NCBI GenBank assembly: GCA_964518835.1
Contig: CAZFKU010000011.1
Span: 1-31,177, forward strand
Source: AB-629-J13 sp964518835
Lineage (GTDB): Bacteria; Fidelibacterota; Marinisomatia; Marinisomatales; AB-629-J13
Length of the DNA stretch: 31,177 nucleotides
Reading direction: 5' to 3'
Below are positions 16,625-23,716 of the stretch, one piece after another (the first letter of the stretch is position 1; each line of letters starts with the position of its first letter). Made by a program: the position numbers and the translations under genes. Under the pieces are notes generated by a model. It did not search any database, was not told where the DNA came from, and saw only the letters and a program-made list of their open reading frames with translations.

Positions 16625-16822
16625 ATGCAAAATGGAAAAGTAAAATTTTATAATAAAAAGAAAAGATATGGTTTTATCACCGGTGATGACGGTGTTGACT
16701 ACTTTTTTCACGAAACCGGACTGTCCAATGGTATTTACGTCAGGGAAGATGATAAAGTAGAATTCAATGTGACGGAAACCGACAGAGGAAATAAAGCAGT
16801 GGACATCTCACTCATTGATTGA
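16625..16822 (+). CDS. Cold-shock domain protein (CspA family)
   Basis: This is a 65-aa single cold-shock domain, the normal family length. It opens with the usual GKVKFYN. The RNA-binding motifs are RNP1 at KRYGFI (residues 14-19) and RNP2 at VDYFFHE (about 25-31), which keeps the aromatic/His cluster. Such proteins bind single-stranded RNA or DNA and melt RNA structure; whether this one is cold-induced cannot be told from sequence. The start is supported by GAGGATAATT before the ATG. A 10-bp perfect hairpin terminator follows 22 nt after the stop, so it is probably monocistronic. The 127-nt gap after the previous terminator leaves room for its own promoter and a leader. Confidence 0.95.
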   Translation: MQNGKVKFYNKKKRYGFITGDDGVDYFFHETGLSNGIYVREDDKVEFNVTETDRGNKAVDISLID

Positions 16823-16844
16823 TCCAAACATTTGGTACAATAAG

Positions 16845-16867
16845 AAAACCCCGCACAGCGGGGTTTT
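16845..16867. terminator. Bidirectional intrinsic terminator between csp and uspA-like gene
   Basis: AAAACCCCGC (16845-16854), loop ACA, then GCGGGGTTTT (16858-16867) is a perfect 10-bp stem, with T runs in both reading directions. It sits between the convergent csp (plus) and UspA-like (minus) genes and can serve both. Confidence 0.9.
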
Positions 16868-16941
16868 TTGTTGGGTAAAGTTCCAGTTTAACTACTAATG
16901 TTACTAAATTACTCCTTTTCCTTAGGGCTAAGTCTGTGATA

Positions 16942-17358
16942 TCAAATTTTTTGAACTATTAAAACCGGACAGGACACAAGGTTTAAAATTCCTTCATCAA
17001 TGGAGTCCATAATCCGGGACTTAAAAGTAGTCTGTTTCCTGTGTCCGAGAATAACAAGGTCAACATCATCCGTATATTTATTTATTATTTTTGATACACT
17101 TTCACCATATTCAACAATAATCTCAACATCATCCACAATATGTTCGTAGCCATAACCAATAAACCTATCACGAATAATGTCGGTAGTCAATTTTTGTTCA
17201 ACGGCATCCTTCGGCTGACTTAATGCAGGTTGATTTACATGGACTGCAATCAGATGCGCATCTAACTTTTCAGTGTAAAAGACCGCTTGTTTTATAACCG
17301 GTTTCTCATCTCCACGGGCAACTAAAGCTACCAATATTCTAAATTGGTCGGAATTCAT
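16942..17358 (-). CDS. Universal stress protein family (UspA-like)
   Basis: This 138-aa protein is a single Usp domain. It starts with FRILVALVARGDEK, has the middle strand DAHLIAVHV, and ends with VDLVILGHRK…GILNLVSCPVLIV, the standard Usp strand order. In ATP-binding members the loop after that strand reads G-2x-G-9x-G-(S/T). Here the second glycine is replaced (GHRK) and the later G-S/T is not found in register, so it is probably of the non-ATP-binding UspA type. These cytoplasmic dimers help cells survive stress or starvation; the exact role is not predictable. It is transcribed alone toward the shared terminator. Confidence 0.85.
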   Translation of the reverse strand: MNSDQFRILVALVARGDEKPVIKQAVFYTEKLDAHLIAVHVNQPALSQPKDAVEQKLTTDIIRDRFIGYGYEHIVDDVEIIVEYGESVSKIINKYTDDVDLVILGHRKQTTFKSRIMDSIDEGILNLVSCPVLIVQKI

Positions 17359-17706
17359 TTGGAAAATTTAACTATTTTATGTCTATGGATATACAAAATT
17401 TAGGGAACTAAAAAAATAACTGTAATTAGAAATACTTCATTTTATTCAAAGGTTGATCGGAACAAAAAAAATTCAGGGTATTACAGATGGCGTATTTTAA
17501 AAAGAGGAATGTTTGTAACTTACAGCACAATATGCGAGCGTTAAACGGTAAAAATACAAATTGGTAAGTTATTAAGCAGGATATACTATATTATTTAACA
17601 CCAGAACTTAATACATGAACTTTAAACTGCATTTTTCCCGGTAGCTTCAAAGATGAACGGAAAGTAAGTTTTTATAATAATAATTAAAAGAATGGATAGG
17701 TAAATA
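17359..17706. other. 348-bp intergenic region between uspA-like gene and infA
   Basis: No coding frame was recognised. Being divergent, it must carry promoters for both flanking genes. TATACT (17582-17587) and TATATT (17587-17592) are candidate -10 elements for infA, with a weak TTGGTA at 17561 upstream, but spacing is not ideal for either (15 or 20 nt), so I do not call a promoter. A 7-bp inverted repeat CTGTAAT/ATTACAG brackets about 17420-17487. The leader from these elements to infA would be about 110 nt, long enough for post-transcriptional control. Confidence 0.45.
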
Positions 17707-17709
17707 TTG
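17692..17709 (+). promoter_or_regulatory. Start region of infA: 3-codon upstream ORF, then TTG start
   Basis: ATG GAT AGG TAA (17692-17703) is a three-codon open frame in phase with infA, ending three bases before the TTG start at 17707. Its GGATAGG would also serve as the ribosome-binding site for infA. The in-frame stop rules out the ATG as the infA start, so initiation at TTG is forced by the sequence. Confidence 0.6.
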
Positions 17710-17934
17710 GCTAAGGAAAAACCCATCACCATTGAAGGTGTCATTAAGGAAACTCTTCCAAACTCCATGTTTCGTGTAGAGATCGAAATTGGAGGAGAAA
17801 ACCATGAGGTTTTAAGTTATGTTTCCGGAAAAATGAGAAAACATTTTATAAAAATCCTTCCTGGGGATATGGTCACACTTGAGGTTTCCCCTTATGATCT
17901 CTCCAGGGGAAGAATTGTCTTTCGTCATAAATAA
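17707..17934 (+). CDS. infA: Translation initiation factor IF-1
   Basis: IF-1 binds the ribosomal A site on the 30S subunit during initiation and aids IF-2 and IF-3. The 75-aa product is a single S1-like OB fold with the family's landmarks: (M)AKEKPITIEGVI, LPNSMFRVEI, the VSGKMRKHFIKILPGD core and the invariant end SPYDLSRGRIVFR. Length is normal (72 in E. coli); a few extra residues fall in the β-hairpin around residues 25-38. The start must be TTG at 17707, because the only nearby in-frame ATG is followed by a stop. The gene is not in a ribosomal-protein operon here. It stands alone between a UspA-like gene and an exonuclease. Confidence 0.97.
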   Translation: MAKEKPITIEGVIKETLPNSMFRVEIEIGGENHEVLSYVSGKMRKHFIKILPGDMVTLEVSPYDLSRGRIVFRHK

Positions 17935-18083
17935 AAATCTAATATAAAATTCACTAATTTACTAAAATTGTGAAATGACAGTGGATATCACTGGCTGCTT
18001 TCAATTACCACTATATCAGCAAATACAAGATATTCTGTATTTTTTCAGATTCGTTAATAGTGAAACTGCCTGACCGGTATCAC

Positions 18084-18099
18084 TGGAGTTAAAACTCCA
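18084..18099. repeat. 7-bp inverted repeat upstream of exonuclease gene
   Basis: TGGAGTT (18084-18090) and AACTCCA (18093-18099) are perfect inverted arms around AA, ending 44 nt before the exonuclease ATG. No T run follows directly, so it is not a clear terminator. It could be an operator or a leader hairpin. The nearby TATCACTGG also occurs about 95 nt upstream. Significance is unknown. Confidence 0.3.
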
Positions 18100-18143
18100 T
18101 TGCGTTCATTCTCCTTTTAATTATCCAAAATAGATAGTTCGTT

Positions 18144-18728
18144 ATGGCTTTTTCCGGAAAACTTGAAAGACAGGAAATAAATGCATTACCATTAAGGGCT
18201 TATGGTGGTAAAATATTTGTTATCAATACAATGAAGGATGTTAAATCCTCCTGTCATGTTCTTCAGAAAGAAAAAATTCTTGGTTTTGACACGGAAACCC
18301 GTCCTGCGTTTCGAAAAGGAGAACATCATTTCCCCTCACTCATCCAGATCGCCGGGGAAAAATCGGTTTTTATTTTTCAATTATCTCAAGTGGGGTTTCC
18401 TAAACCCGTTAAACGTATCCTGTCGGATGGCGCTATTCTTAAGTGCGGTGTGGCATTAGAATATGATTTATCTGAATTAAACAAATTGAGTGCTTTTGCT
18501 CCACAAGGGTTTGTGGATTTAGGAGAGTTGGCCCGGAAATCTTTTATTCCCCATCATGGGCTTCGTGGACTAACAGCATACTTTCTGCATTTCCGTATTT
18601 CTAAACAGGCACGAACAACAAACTGGAATGTAAAAACACTGAGCAAAAAACAGGTTTCTTATGCCGCCACGGATGCGTGGGTGGGTCGTGAGTTATATTT
18701 CAAATTTCAGGATGAAAATTTAATTTGA
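18144..18728 (+). CDS. DEDDy 3'-5' exonuclease (RNase D/WRN-like domain)
   Basis: This 194-aa protein is a stand-alone 3'-5' exonuclease domain. Catalytic residues of the DEDDy class are all present: Asp49 and Glu51 in GFDTET, Asp108 in EYDLSEL, and Tyr173 and Asp177 in YAATDAW. The motif order and SLIQIA strand match the RNase D/WRN exonuclease fold. It lacks the HRDC domains of full RNase D, so the substrate could be RNA (tRNA trimming) or DNA. Similar short proteins are widespread in Bacteroidetes-type genomes. No signal peptide is seen, so it is cytoplasmic. It starts 209 nt after infA on the same strand, with a palindromic hairpin between, so cotranscription is uncertain. A strong terminator follows it. 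Confidence 0.9.
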   Translation: MAFSGKLERQEINALPLRAYGGKIFVINTMKDVKSSCHVLQKEKILGFDTETRPAFRKGEHHFPSLIQIAGEKSVFIFQLSQVGFPKPVKRILSDGAILKCGVALEYDLSELNKLSAFAPQGFVDLGELARKSFIPHHGLRGLTAYFLHFRISKQARTTNWNVKTLSKKQVSYAATDAWVGRELYFKFQDENLI

Positions 18729-18838
18729 TTGATTATTACTTATTTTGGAATAAATGTTGACTCCACGTTGTCCAATTACCAAACACACAAGATTTGTCTT
18801 ATATTAAATTAAGGAGAGAGACCTCCTACTCCTTAAAT

Positions 18839-18863
18839 AAAAGCCCCGTTTTTCGGGGCTTTT
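18839..18863. terminator. Bidirectional intrinsic terminator
   Basis: AAAAGCCCCG (18839-18848), loop TTTTT, then CGGGGCTTTT (18854-18863) is a perfect 10-bp stem with T runs on both strands. It separates the convergent DEDDy exonuclease (plus) and the priA-led operon (minus) and closes both transcripts. Confidence 0.92.
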
Positions 18864-18876
18864 TATATTACCAAAT

Positions 18877-19740
18877 TTAATCTTTATATTTGTCAATAAG
18901 GGCAATTTCTTCAATCCTTCCTTGGAAATATCCTGAATATATTTCTTCCGTCAACCATGTCCTTTCAGATTCTATTTCCTCCGCTAAAATTCTCTTCCAC
19001 CAGAATTTTCTCATACCGTCCCAATTGTAATTTCTGGCTTTCAGTTTGTCTTTTGTTTCAAAAGGACTCCCCAAAGCAGAGATTTTATAATATGGAATCA
19101 TTGAATTTTCTATGAGTTCACACACCGGCTTGTTTTTAGAATAAACATCATGAGTGAGTAGATGAATTAACGCATCCACATCATTCATTGCCCGGTGAGA
19201 GTCATAATAAAATCCGTGCCAAACACAAAGGAGTTCCTGTTTAAAATTTGTAAACCCTTTTGCAATCCAGTCTATATCATTTATGGAACATGCCCACAGT
19301 TTTTGTTGGGATATTGGAAGTGCTCTATCCAGAAAAGCTCTGTCAAAACTTGCATTGTGGGAAACGATCAAGTTCGATGAATCAAAAATATTTTTCAACA
19401 AATTCCAGTCAATTTGTTTTCCGGCTACCATTTCGTCTGTAATTCCATTTACTGCTGAAGCTTCATCTGTAATGGGAATCCCCGGGTCGTGAAAGGATTC
19501 GTATTGATCATGGATTGACAGAATCTCTCCCGTTTGTTCATTAATGGATACGGACTTTACAGCAAGTTCTACAATTCCATCTTCCTGTCTGTTCTTTCCG
19601 GTGGTCTCCACATCCAGAAAACAAATCCGCTTTCCCTGCCCGGAAAACAAGTCTGTTTCAGAAGAATTATTGAGTTCCCCTTTAAATTTTGTGAGCGAAA
19701 TGGTTCCGTCTTTTTGAATGAGTGATTTTATGAATGACAT
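18877..19740 (-). CDS. DEDDh 3'-5' exonuclease (DnaQ/ε-like) with C-terminal extension
   Basis: This 287-aa protein is the last gene of the priA operon. The DnaQ-type exonuclease domain spans residues about 38-200 with all five catalytic residues: Asp43 and Glu45 (LDVETTG), Asp133 (HNASFDRAFL), His182 and Asp187 (HRAMNDVDAL). This class proofreads or trims 3' ends of DNA or RNA. About 85 further residues (from 203) contain KARNYNWDG and a tryptophan-rich helix (RKFWWKRILAEE…RTWLTEEI), a module I have seen only as an accessory in DnaQ-like proteins and cannot assign. It does not look like the replicative ε subunit, given that extension and the absence of a clear clamp-binding motif. It starts 9 nt after the PD-(D/E)XK gene, which argues for a joint function. 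Confidence 0.88.
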   Translation of the reverse strand: MSFIKSLIQKDGTISLTKFKGELNNSSETDLFSGQGKRICFLDVETTGKNRQEDGIVELAVKSVSINEQTGEILSIHDQYESFHDPGIPITDEASAVNGITDEMVAGKQIDWNLLKNIFDSSNLIVSHNASFDRAFLDRALPISQQKLWACSINDIDWIAKGFTNFKQELLCVWHGFYYDSHRAMNDVDALIHLLTHDVYSKNKPVCELIENSMIPYYKISALGSPFETKDKLKARNYNWDGMRKFWWKRILAEEIESERTWLTEEIYSGYFQGRIEEIALIDKYKD

Positions 19741-19749
19741 GATCTTCCT

Positions 19750-20457
19750 CTACTGAATCGCTGAAAGAATAGCGGATATTTCTTCGGTGAAATAAGGCGT
19801 AATGTAGCTTGTACACTGGTCGTCCTCTAAATGACCAATCAATTGATTGCGGACTTTTACACCATGGTAATTTTCCAGAAGATATCGATACATGGAAAGC
19901 TGCAGTGCATAATGATTAAAATTGCAGTCCATCATATTTGAGGTAACAGGATGGTTTCCCATTTTACCTTTAAAGGATACTGTTTTTATTTCCTTGCTGG
20001 TTTTCCAGTCAATGATCTCATAAACATCAGCGGATTTATCATAAGCAAGGATATCCACCGTTCCTGCTATTTGAAGTTCAGTACTGTAAACAATTACTTC
20101 CGTAAAAATATCGATGTCTGATTTCATGCAATAATTTTTCAGCCACTTCAATGCAGATTCTGCTTTTGGCTCAGAGGGTTTAATGTCTTCATCAATAAAC
20201 AATTCAATTTCCTTGTGTATTTCGCTTCCATGATCCCTTGATCTATGCCAGATTGAAATGAGTTCTTCCGGTTTCATTTTCATATATTTCGGATTTGTAT
20301 TGCAGAGGTGTGTGGCAATTTTTCCTTCATCGAACGGTTCAAAAAATGACCCTACCACTGTTGTAACACTTTTGAACTTCAGGTCAGGCATTGTTTTCAG
20401 AACATATTCATGAGTGTCCTGAAACAGGGAAATGTTTTTATCTATTATGGGGTTCAT
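19750..20457 (-). CDS. PD-(D/E)XK nuclease, RecB/Cas4-like
   Basis: This 235-aa protein consists of one nuclease domain. The RecB-family residues are complete: His81 (HGSEIHKEIE), Asp135 (AGTVDILAY), Asp150 and Lys152 (IIDWKTSK), and Gln186 with Tyr190 (ALQLSMYRYLLE). These bind metal and cut DNA in RecB, AddB and Cas4. Cas4's four iron-sulfur cysteines are not in place, and no cas genes or repeats are nearby, so it is not a CRISPR Cas4. It starts directly after the stop of the outer-membrane protein gene (TAG ATG, no gap) and 9 nt before the DEDDh exonuclease. The pair may process DNA ends together with PriA, which is inference from context only. Confidence 0.85.
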   Translation of the reverse strand: MNPIIDKNISLFQDTHEYVLKTMPDLKFKSVTTVVGSFFEPFDEGKIATHLCNTNPKYMKMKPEELISIWHRSRDHGSEIHKEIELFIDEDIKPSEPKAESALKWLKNYCMKSDIDIFTEVIVYSTELQIAGTVDILAYDKSADVYEIIDWKTSKEIKTVSFKGKMGNHPVTSNMMDCNFNHYALQLSMYRYLLENYHGVKVRNQLIGHLEDDQCTSYITPYFTEEISAILSAIQ

Positions 20458-21390
20458 CTATTTATCACGATTTATTGATTCATAATTAATCCCAAAGCTA
20501 AACCCAAAAACCCAATTCCCGGGATTGTAAAAATACCCTCCTGTCTCAATGGTATATTTTTCGGTTTTGAATCCCAGTCCAATCCCGGTTCCTGTTATTA
20601 AATCTTTTGTTACACCTGATTCAATTTGCTGGTTAAATTTATCCGAGTTCAATCCCCAATTCAAATAGAATGTTGGAGAAAAGGTAAACACCCCGCTTAA
20701 AAAAAACATTTGGTAATTATCAGCAAAAAATTCTGCGTCTAAATTTAATTTCAAGGGTAAATGTGCTAATTTTTTTGAGATGCTCAACCCACCTGAGGTT
20801 GGCAGTGATTCTTCTGTTTTTGTAAATTTATTTAACACAGTTCCAAAGTTTTTCAGGGAAAAACCAAATTGAAACTTTTCTTTTTCTAATGAGAACATTC
20901 CACCTATAGTGCCAGTTAGAATTACTGATTCTGATTGTGCAAGACGGCTGTAAAAAAACCCGGCACTCATTCCGTAGCTGAACATACCGGACTGGAAAGA
21001 TAAACTGCTGTTAAACCAATTATCAGTTGAGTTATATGAATCCAACGGATTCCCATCTTCATCGTACCCGTCAAATCGTCCGTAATCCAACTGCCGGTAA
21101 TGAATGGAAAAAACTTTCTTGTTTTTCGGGATGATCCATCCAAGATGTTTTGAATTTACATCAGCAGGGTAAGTAACAATGTCCAGAAAAACATTTTGCA
21201 TATCAGTTTTTCCAAGAAATGCCGGGTTTTGTCTGTCTGCTTCCTGAATGTTCAGCAATATGCCTCCTCCTCCAAAAGAAACCGTTGTGGAGCTGTACCA
21301 TGAATTAATCCCCTGGAAGCTGCTCTGTCCATTAATAAAACTAAGTGCTGATAAAATCAGGGAAAGATATTTACAATTCCATTTCACCAT
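20458..21390 (-). CDS. Outer-membrane β-barrel protein, PorV/PorQ-like
   Basis: This is a 310-aa protein with a signal peptide (LSLILSALSFINGQS). The mature part begins with TVSFGGGGILLNIQEADRQNPAFLG; the glycine-rich strand and NPA(F/L)L motif are typical of PorV/PorQ-like 14-stranded barrels of the FCB group. The rest is alternating β-strands with aromatic belts (FSYGMSAGFFYS, FQFGFSLKNFG, WVFGFSFGINY). PorV/PorQ proteins serve the type IX secretion system, but no other such genes are in the window, so a structural or transport role is equally likely. Its position is odd: it lies 1 nt after priA and 0 nt before a cytoplasmic nuclease gene. A shared growth-linked promoter may be the only connection. 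Confidence 0.7.
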   Translation of the reverse strand: MVKWNCKYLSLILSALSFINGQSSFQGINSWYSSTTVSFGGGGILLNIQEADRQNPAFLGKTDMQNVFLDIVTYPADVNSKHLGWIIPKNKKVFSIHYRQLDYGRFDGYDEDGNPLDSYNSTDNWFNSSLSFQSGMFSYGMSAGFFYSRLAQSESVILTGTIGGMFSLEKEKFQFGFSLKNFGTVLNKFTKTEESLPTSGGLSISKKLAHLPLKLNLDAEFFADNYQMFFLSGVFTFSPTFYLNWGLNSDKFNQQIESGVTKDLITGTGIGLGFKTEKYTIETGGYFYNPGNWVFGFSFGINYESINRDK

Positions 21391-21391
21391 A

Positions 21392-23623
21392 TTACAGCAT
21401 GGATACGGGGTTGATGTCCAGGTGAATCCGGACGGATAATTTTTTCTCCAGTCTTTCCTGTGGAAAATTCTTGTTCAGGTATTGATGCAGTTTTCTCCCA
21501 TTTGGATCTTTTTCTTTCGAGGATTTAAAGATCAATTGTTCCCTGTACCTTAATCCGATCTTTCCACGATAACACGGTGCCGGACCTAAAACTTTTAAAC
21601 CGGGATATGCAGGTATTAATTTTTTCGTTGTTTCCCGGCTCACTGAATCCACATTCTCTCTGGATTTTCCTGAAAATTCAACCCTGCACATCCAACTGAA
21701 GGGAGGGTAATTCAGTGTTTTTCGTTCGCTTAAAGCGATATTGTAATACTTTTTCAAATCCAAGCTCGATGCGCACTTTATGACCGGATTGTCCGGCTGG
21801 TAGGATTGAATTATTACCTCCCCCGGTTTTTTATGCCGTCCAGCCCTGCCTGCAGCTTGATAAATGAGTTGAAACACTCGTTCACCTGCCCTGAAGTCAG
21901 GAAGATATAATCCTGTATCGGCATTGATAACACCCACAAGAGTTACGTTTTCAAAATCCAGCCCTTTGGCGATCATTTGGGTCCCAATAAGAATATCCAA
22001 TTCTTTATTGGCAAACTTTTTTAACTTAGACGTTAGTGAATGGTTTCCCCTGGCTGTGTCCGTATCAATTCGTGCTATGTTTGCTCCGGGAAAAGCCTTT
22101 CCCAGAAATTCTTCCGCTTTTTGTGTTCCGGTACCGAACAAATGTAATTTATCGCTCTGACAATCGGGACACACATCGGGTATTCCGGGTTTAACAAATC
22201 TGCAGCAATGACATTTTAATTTCAATCCTGTCTTGTGATAGGTTAAAGGCAGTTTGCAATGGGGACATTCCAAAATTAGACCGCAGTCTAAACATCGCAT
22301 CACCGGAGAATAACCTCTTCGGTTTTGCAGCAGGATCACCTGTTCACTGGCATTCAATCGTCCATGAATTTTACGTAATAGTATGCTTGATAAAAGCTGG
22401 TCGGGTTTTCCTGTTTCATCTTTTTCCTCTTTCATATCAACCAAATGAACCTGTGGATAATAGGCACCGCCAAACCTGTCCGGGAGTGAAAGGGGAGTAT
22501 GTTTTCCCAGAGCTTTATTGTAATAGCTTTCCAGGCTGGGAGTAGCGCTGGCAAGTACAACAACTGCTTTGTGGAGTTTTCCCCTCATCAGAGCAACATC
22601 TCTAGCATGATACCGGGGTGCCGGGGACTCCTGTTTGTAGGCGGATTCCTGTTCCTCATCCACAATGATCAGCCCTAAATTTTTAACCGGAGTGAACACA
22701 GCACTGCGGGCACCGATGACTATATTACATTCACCACTGCATATTTTCTTCCATGTCCACTCCCGTATTCCCGGTGTCATCTTTGAGTGCCACAGTGCTA
22801 CTTTGTCCCCAAAAACAGCTGAAAATCGTCCTGCTATTTGAGGTGTAAGAGAAATTTCCGGAAGTAAAATAATTGCTGATTTTTTCAATTCCATACATTG
22901 CCTGACTGCTTCAATATAAATCTCTGTTTTTCCGCTTCCCGTCACACCATGGAGCAGGCTCGAAATAAATTTCTGCTTTTGGATTTTAGGGATAAGTTCA
23001 TCCAATACTGACTGCTGTGACTCGGAAAAAGAAACCTTCTTTTCAATGGGATCAAATGTGAAACCTGTAATGTCCGGGATGGATTCCACTGCAGTCAAAC
23101 GAATGAATTGTTTCTTTTCAAGGGCTCTGCACACTTGCATTGGATCCGATGCTAAATGTTTCAAAGCTGATACCGGAATCATACTTTTGTTTTTATGCAA
23201 AAAGTCAATAATCCTTTTTTGGGCAGGGGCACTCGACACCAAATCATCTGATCCTGATTCAGGGAAAGCCTCTGCCATCCATTTCTTTGATGGTGAATAT
23301 TTCATGGAAAGTTGTGCCGGTAATACGGTTTTGGCAACCTGACCAATTGGGGTGAAATAATAAGCGCTCATCCATTGAATTAATTTCCAAAGACTCTCAT
23401 CCAAAACGGGATAAGGATCAACAAGAGCTGTAATATTTTTAATTACACCGGTAAATACGGGCTTTTGAGGGAAACCAACAATAATGCCAGTTGTCCTTCT
23501 TTTCCCCAGCGGTGCTGTGACCCTTGAACCAATATCTATCTGATCCCTGAATTCATGAGGAATAGAATAGGTAAAGATGGTGTAACTGGAAATGGGAAAG
23601 GCTATATCTGCAAACATACTCAT
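21392..23623 (-). CDS. priA: Primosomal protein N', replication restart helicase PriA
   Basis: PriA recognises stalled or repaired forks and loads the replicative helicase. The 743-aa length is normal (732 in E. coli). The N-terminal 3' DNA-binding and winged-helix part covers about 1-190. Walker A is GVTGSGKTE (226-234). The Walker B box is VDEEQESAYKQ (321-331), where most PriA proteins have DEEH, so Gln replaces His. The zinc-binding insertion carries CLDC, CPHC, CHCC and CPDC pairs. The helicase C-lobe ends in QAAGRAGRHKKPGEV. It heads a minus-strand operon with an outer-membrane protein, a PD-(D/E)XK nuclease and a DEDDh exonuclease, with gaps of 1, 0 and 9 nt. The start is ATG at 23623; a second ATG two codons later is possible. 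The ribosome-binding site is weak. Confidence 0.96.
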   Translation of the reverse strand: MSMFADIAFPISSYTIFTYSIPHEFRDQIDIGSRVTAPLGKRRTTGIIVGFPQKPVFTGVIKNITALVDPYPVLDESLWKLIQWMSAYYFTPIGQVAKTVLPAQLSMKYSPSKKWMAEAFPESGSDDLVSSAPAQKRIIDFLHKNKSMIPVSALKHLASDPMQVCRALEKKQFIRLTAVESIPDITGFTFDPIEKKVSFSESQQSVLDELIPKIQKQKFISSLLHGVTGSGKTEIYIEAVRQCMELKKSAIILLPEISLTPQIAGRFSAVFGDKVALWHSKMTPGIREWTWKKICSGECNIVIGARSAVFTPVKNLGLIIVDEEQESAYKQESPAPRYHARDVALMRGKLHKAVVVLASATPSLESYYNKALGKHTPLSLPDRFGGAYYPQVHLVDMKEEKDETGKPDQLLSSILLRKIHGRLNASEQVILLQNRRGYSPVMRCLDCGLILECPHCKLPLTYHKTGLKLKCHCCRFVKPGIPDVCPDCQSDKLHLFGTGTQKAEEFLGKAFPGANIARIDTDTARGNHSLTSKLKKFANKELDILIGTQMIAKGLDFENVTLVGVINADTGLYLPDFRAGERVFQLIYQAAGRAGRHKKPGEVIIQSYQPDNPVIKCASSLDLKKYYNIALSERKTLNYPPFSWMCRVEFSGKSRENVDSVSRETTKKLIPAYPGLKVLGPAPCYRGKIGLRYREQLIFKSSKEKDPNGRKLHQYLNKNFPQERLEKKLSVRIHLDINPVSML

Positions 23624-23663
23624 TAAAAATAGGTGTCAAACAAATCACCAGTCAATAAAAACC

Positions 23664-23694
23664 ATGACTGTTTTTAAAAGATTCTTTTTATAAT
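23664..23694 (+). promoter_or_regulatory. Candidate σ70-type promoter of the glycosyltransferase gene
   Basis: A perfect TATAAT (23689-23694) is preceded at 19 nt by ATGACT (23664-23669), which matches 4 of 6 bases of TTGACA. It lies 22 nt before the ATG at 23717, so transcripts would have a very short leader. The 93-bp divergent gap with priA leaves little other room. Spacing is longer than optimal. Confidence 0.4.
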
Positions 23695-23716
23695 GTGGAT
23701 TTAAATTTACCCATAG

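Noticed and set aside
17935..18143. Small RNA or riboswitch between infA and the exonuclease
   Set aside because: Apart from the short palindrome at 18084-18099 and a repeated TATCACTGG, no conserved core or terminator-like structure was visible.
19750..20457. CRISPR-associated Cas4
   Set aside because: The nuclease motifs fit the RecB superfamily, but the four iron-sulfur cysteines are not arranged as in Cas4, and there are no repeats or cas genes in the window.
20458..21390. Type IX secretion system locus
   Set aside because: The barrel resembles PorV/PorQ, but no sov/sprA, porK-N, porU or C-terminal sorting domains are present in the window.
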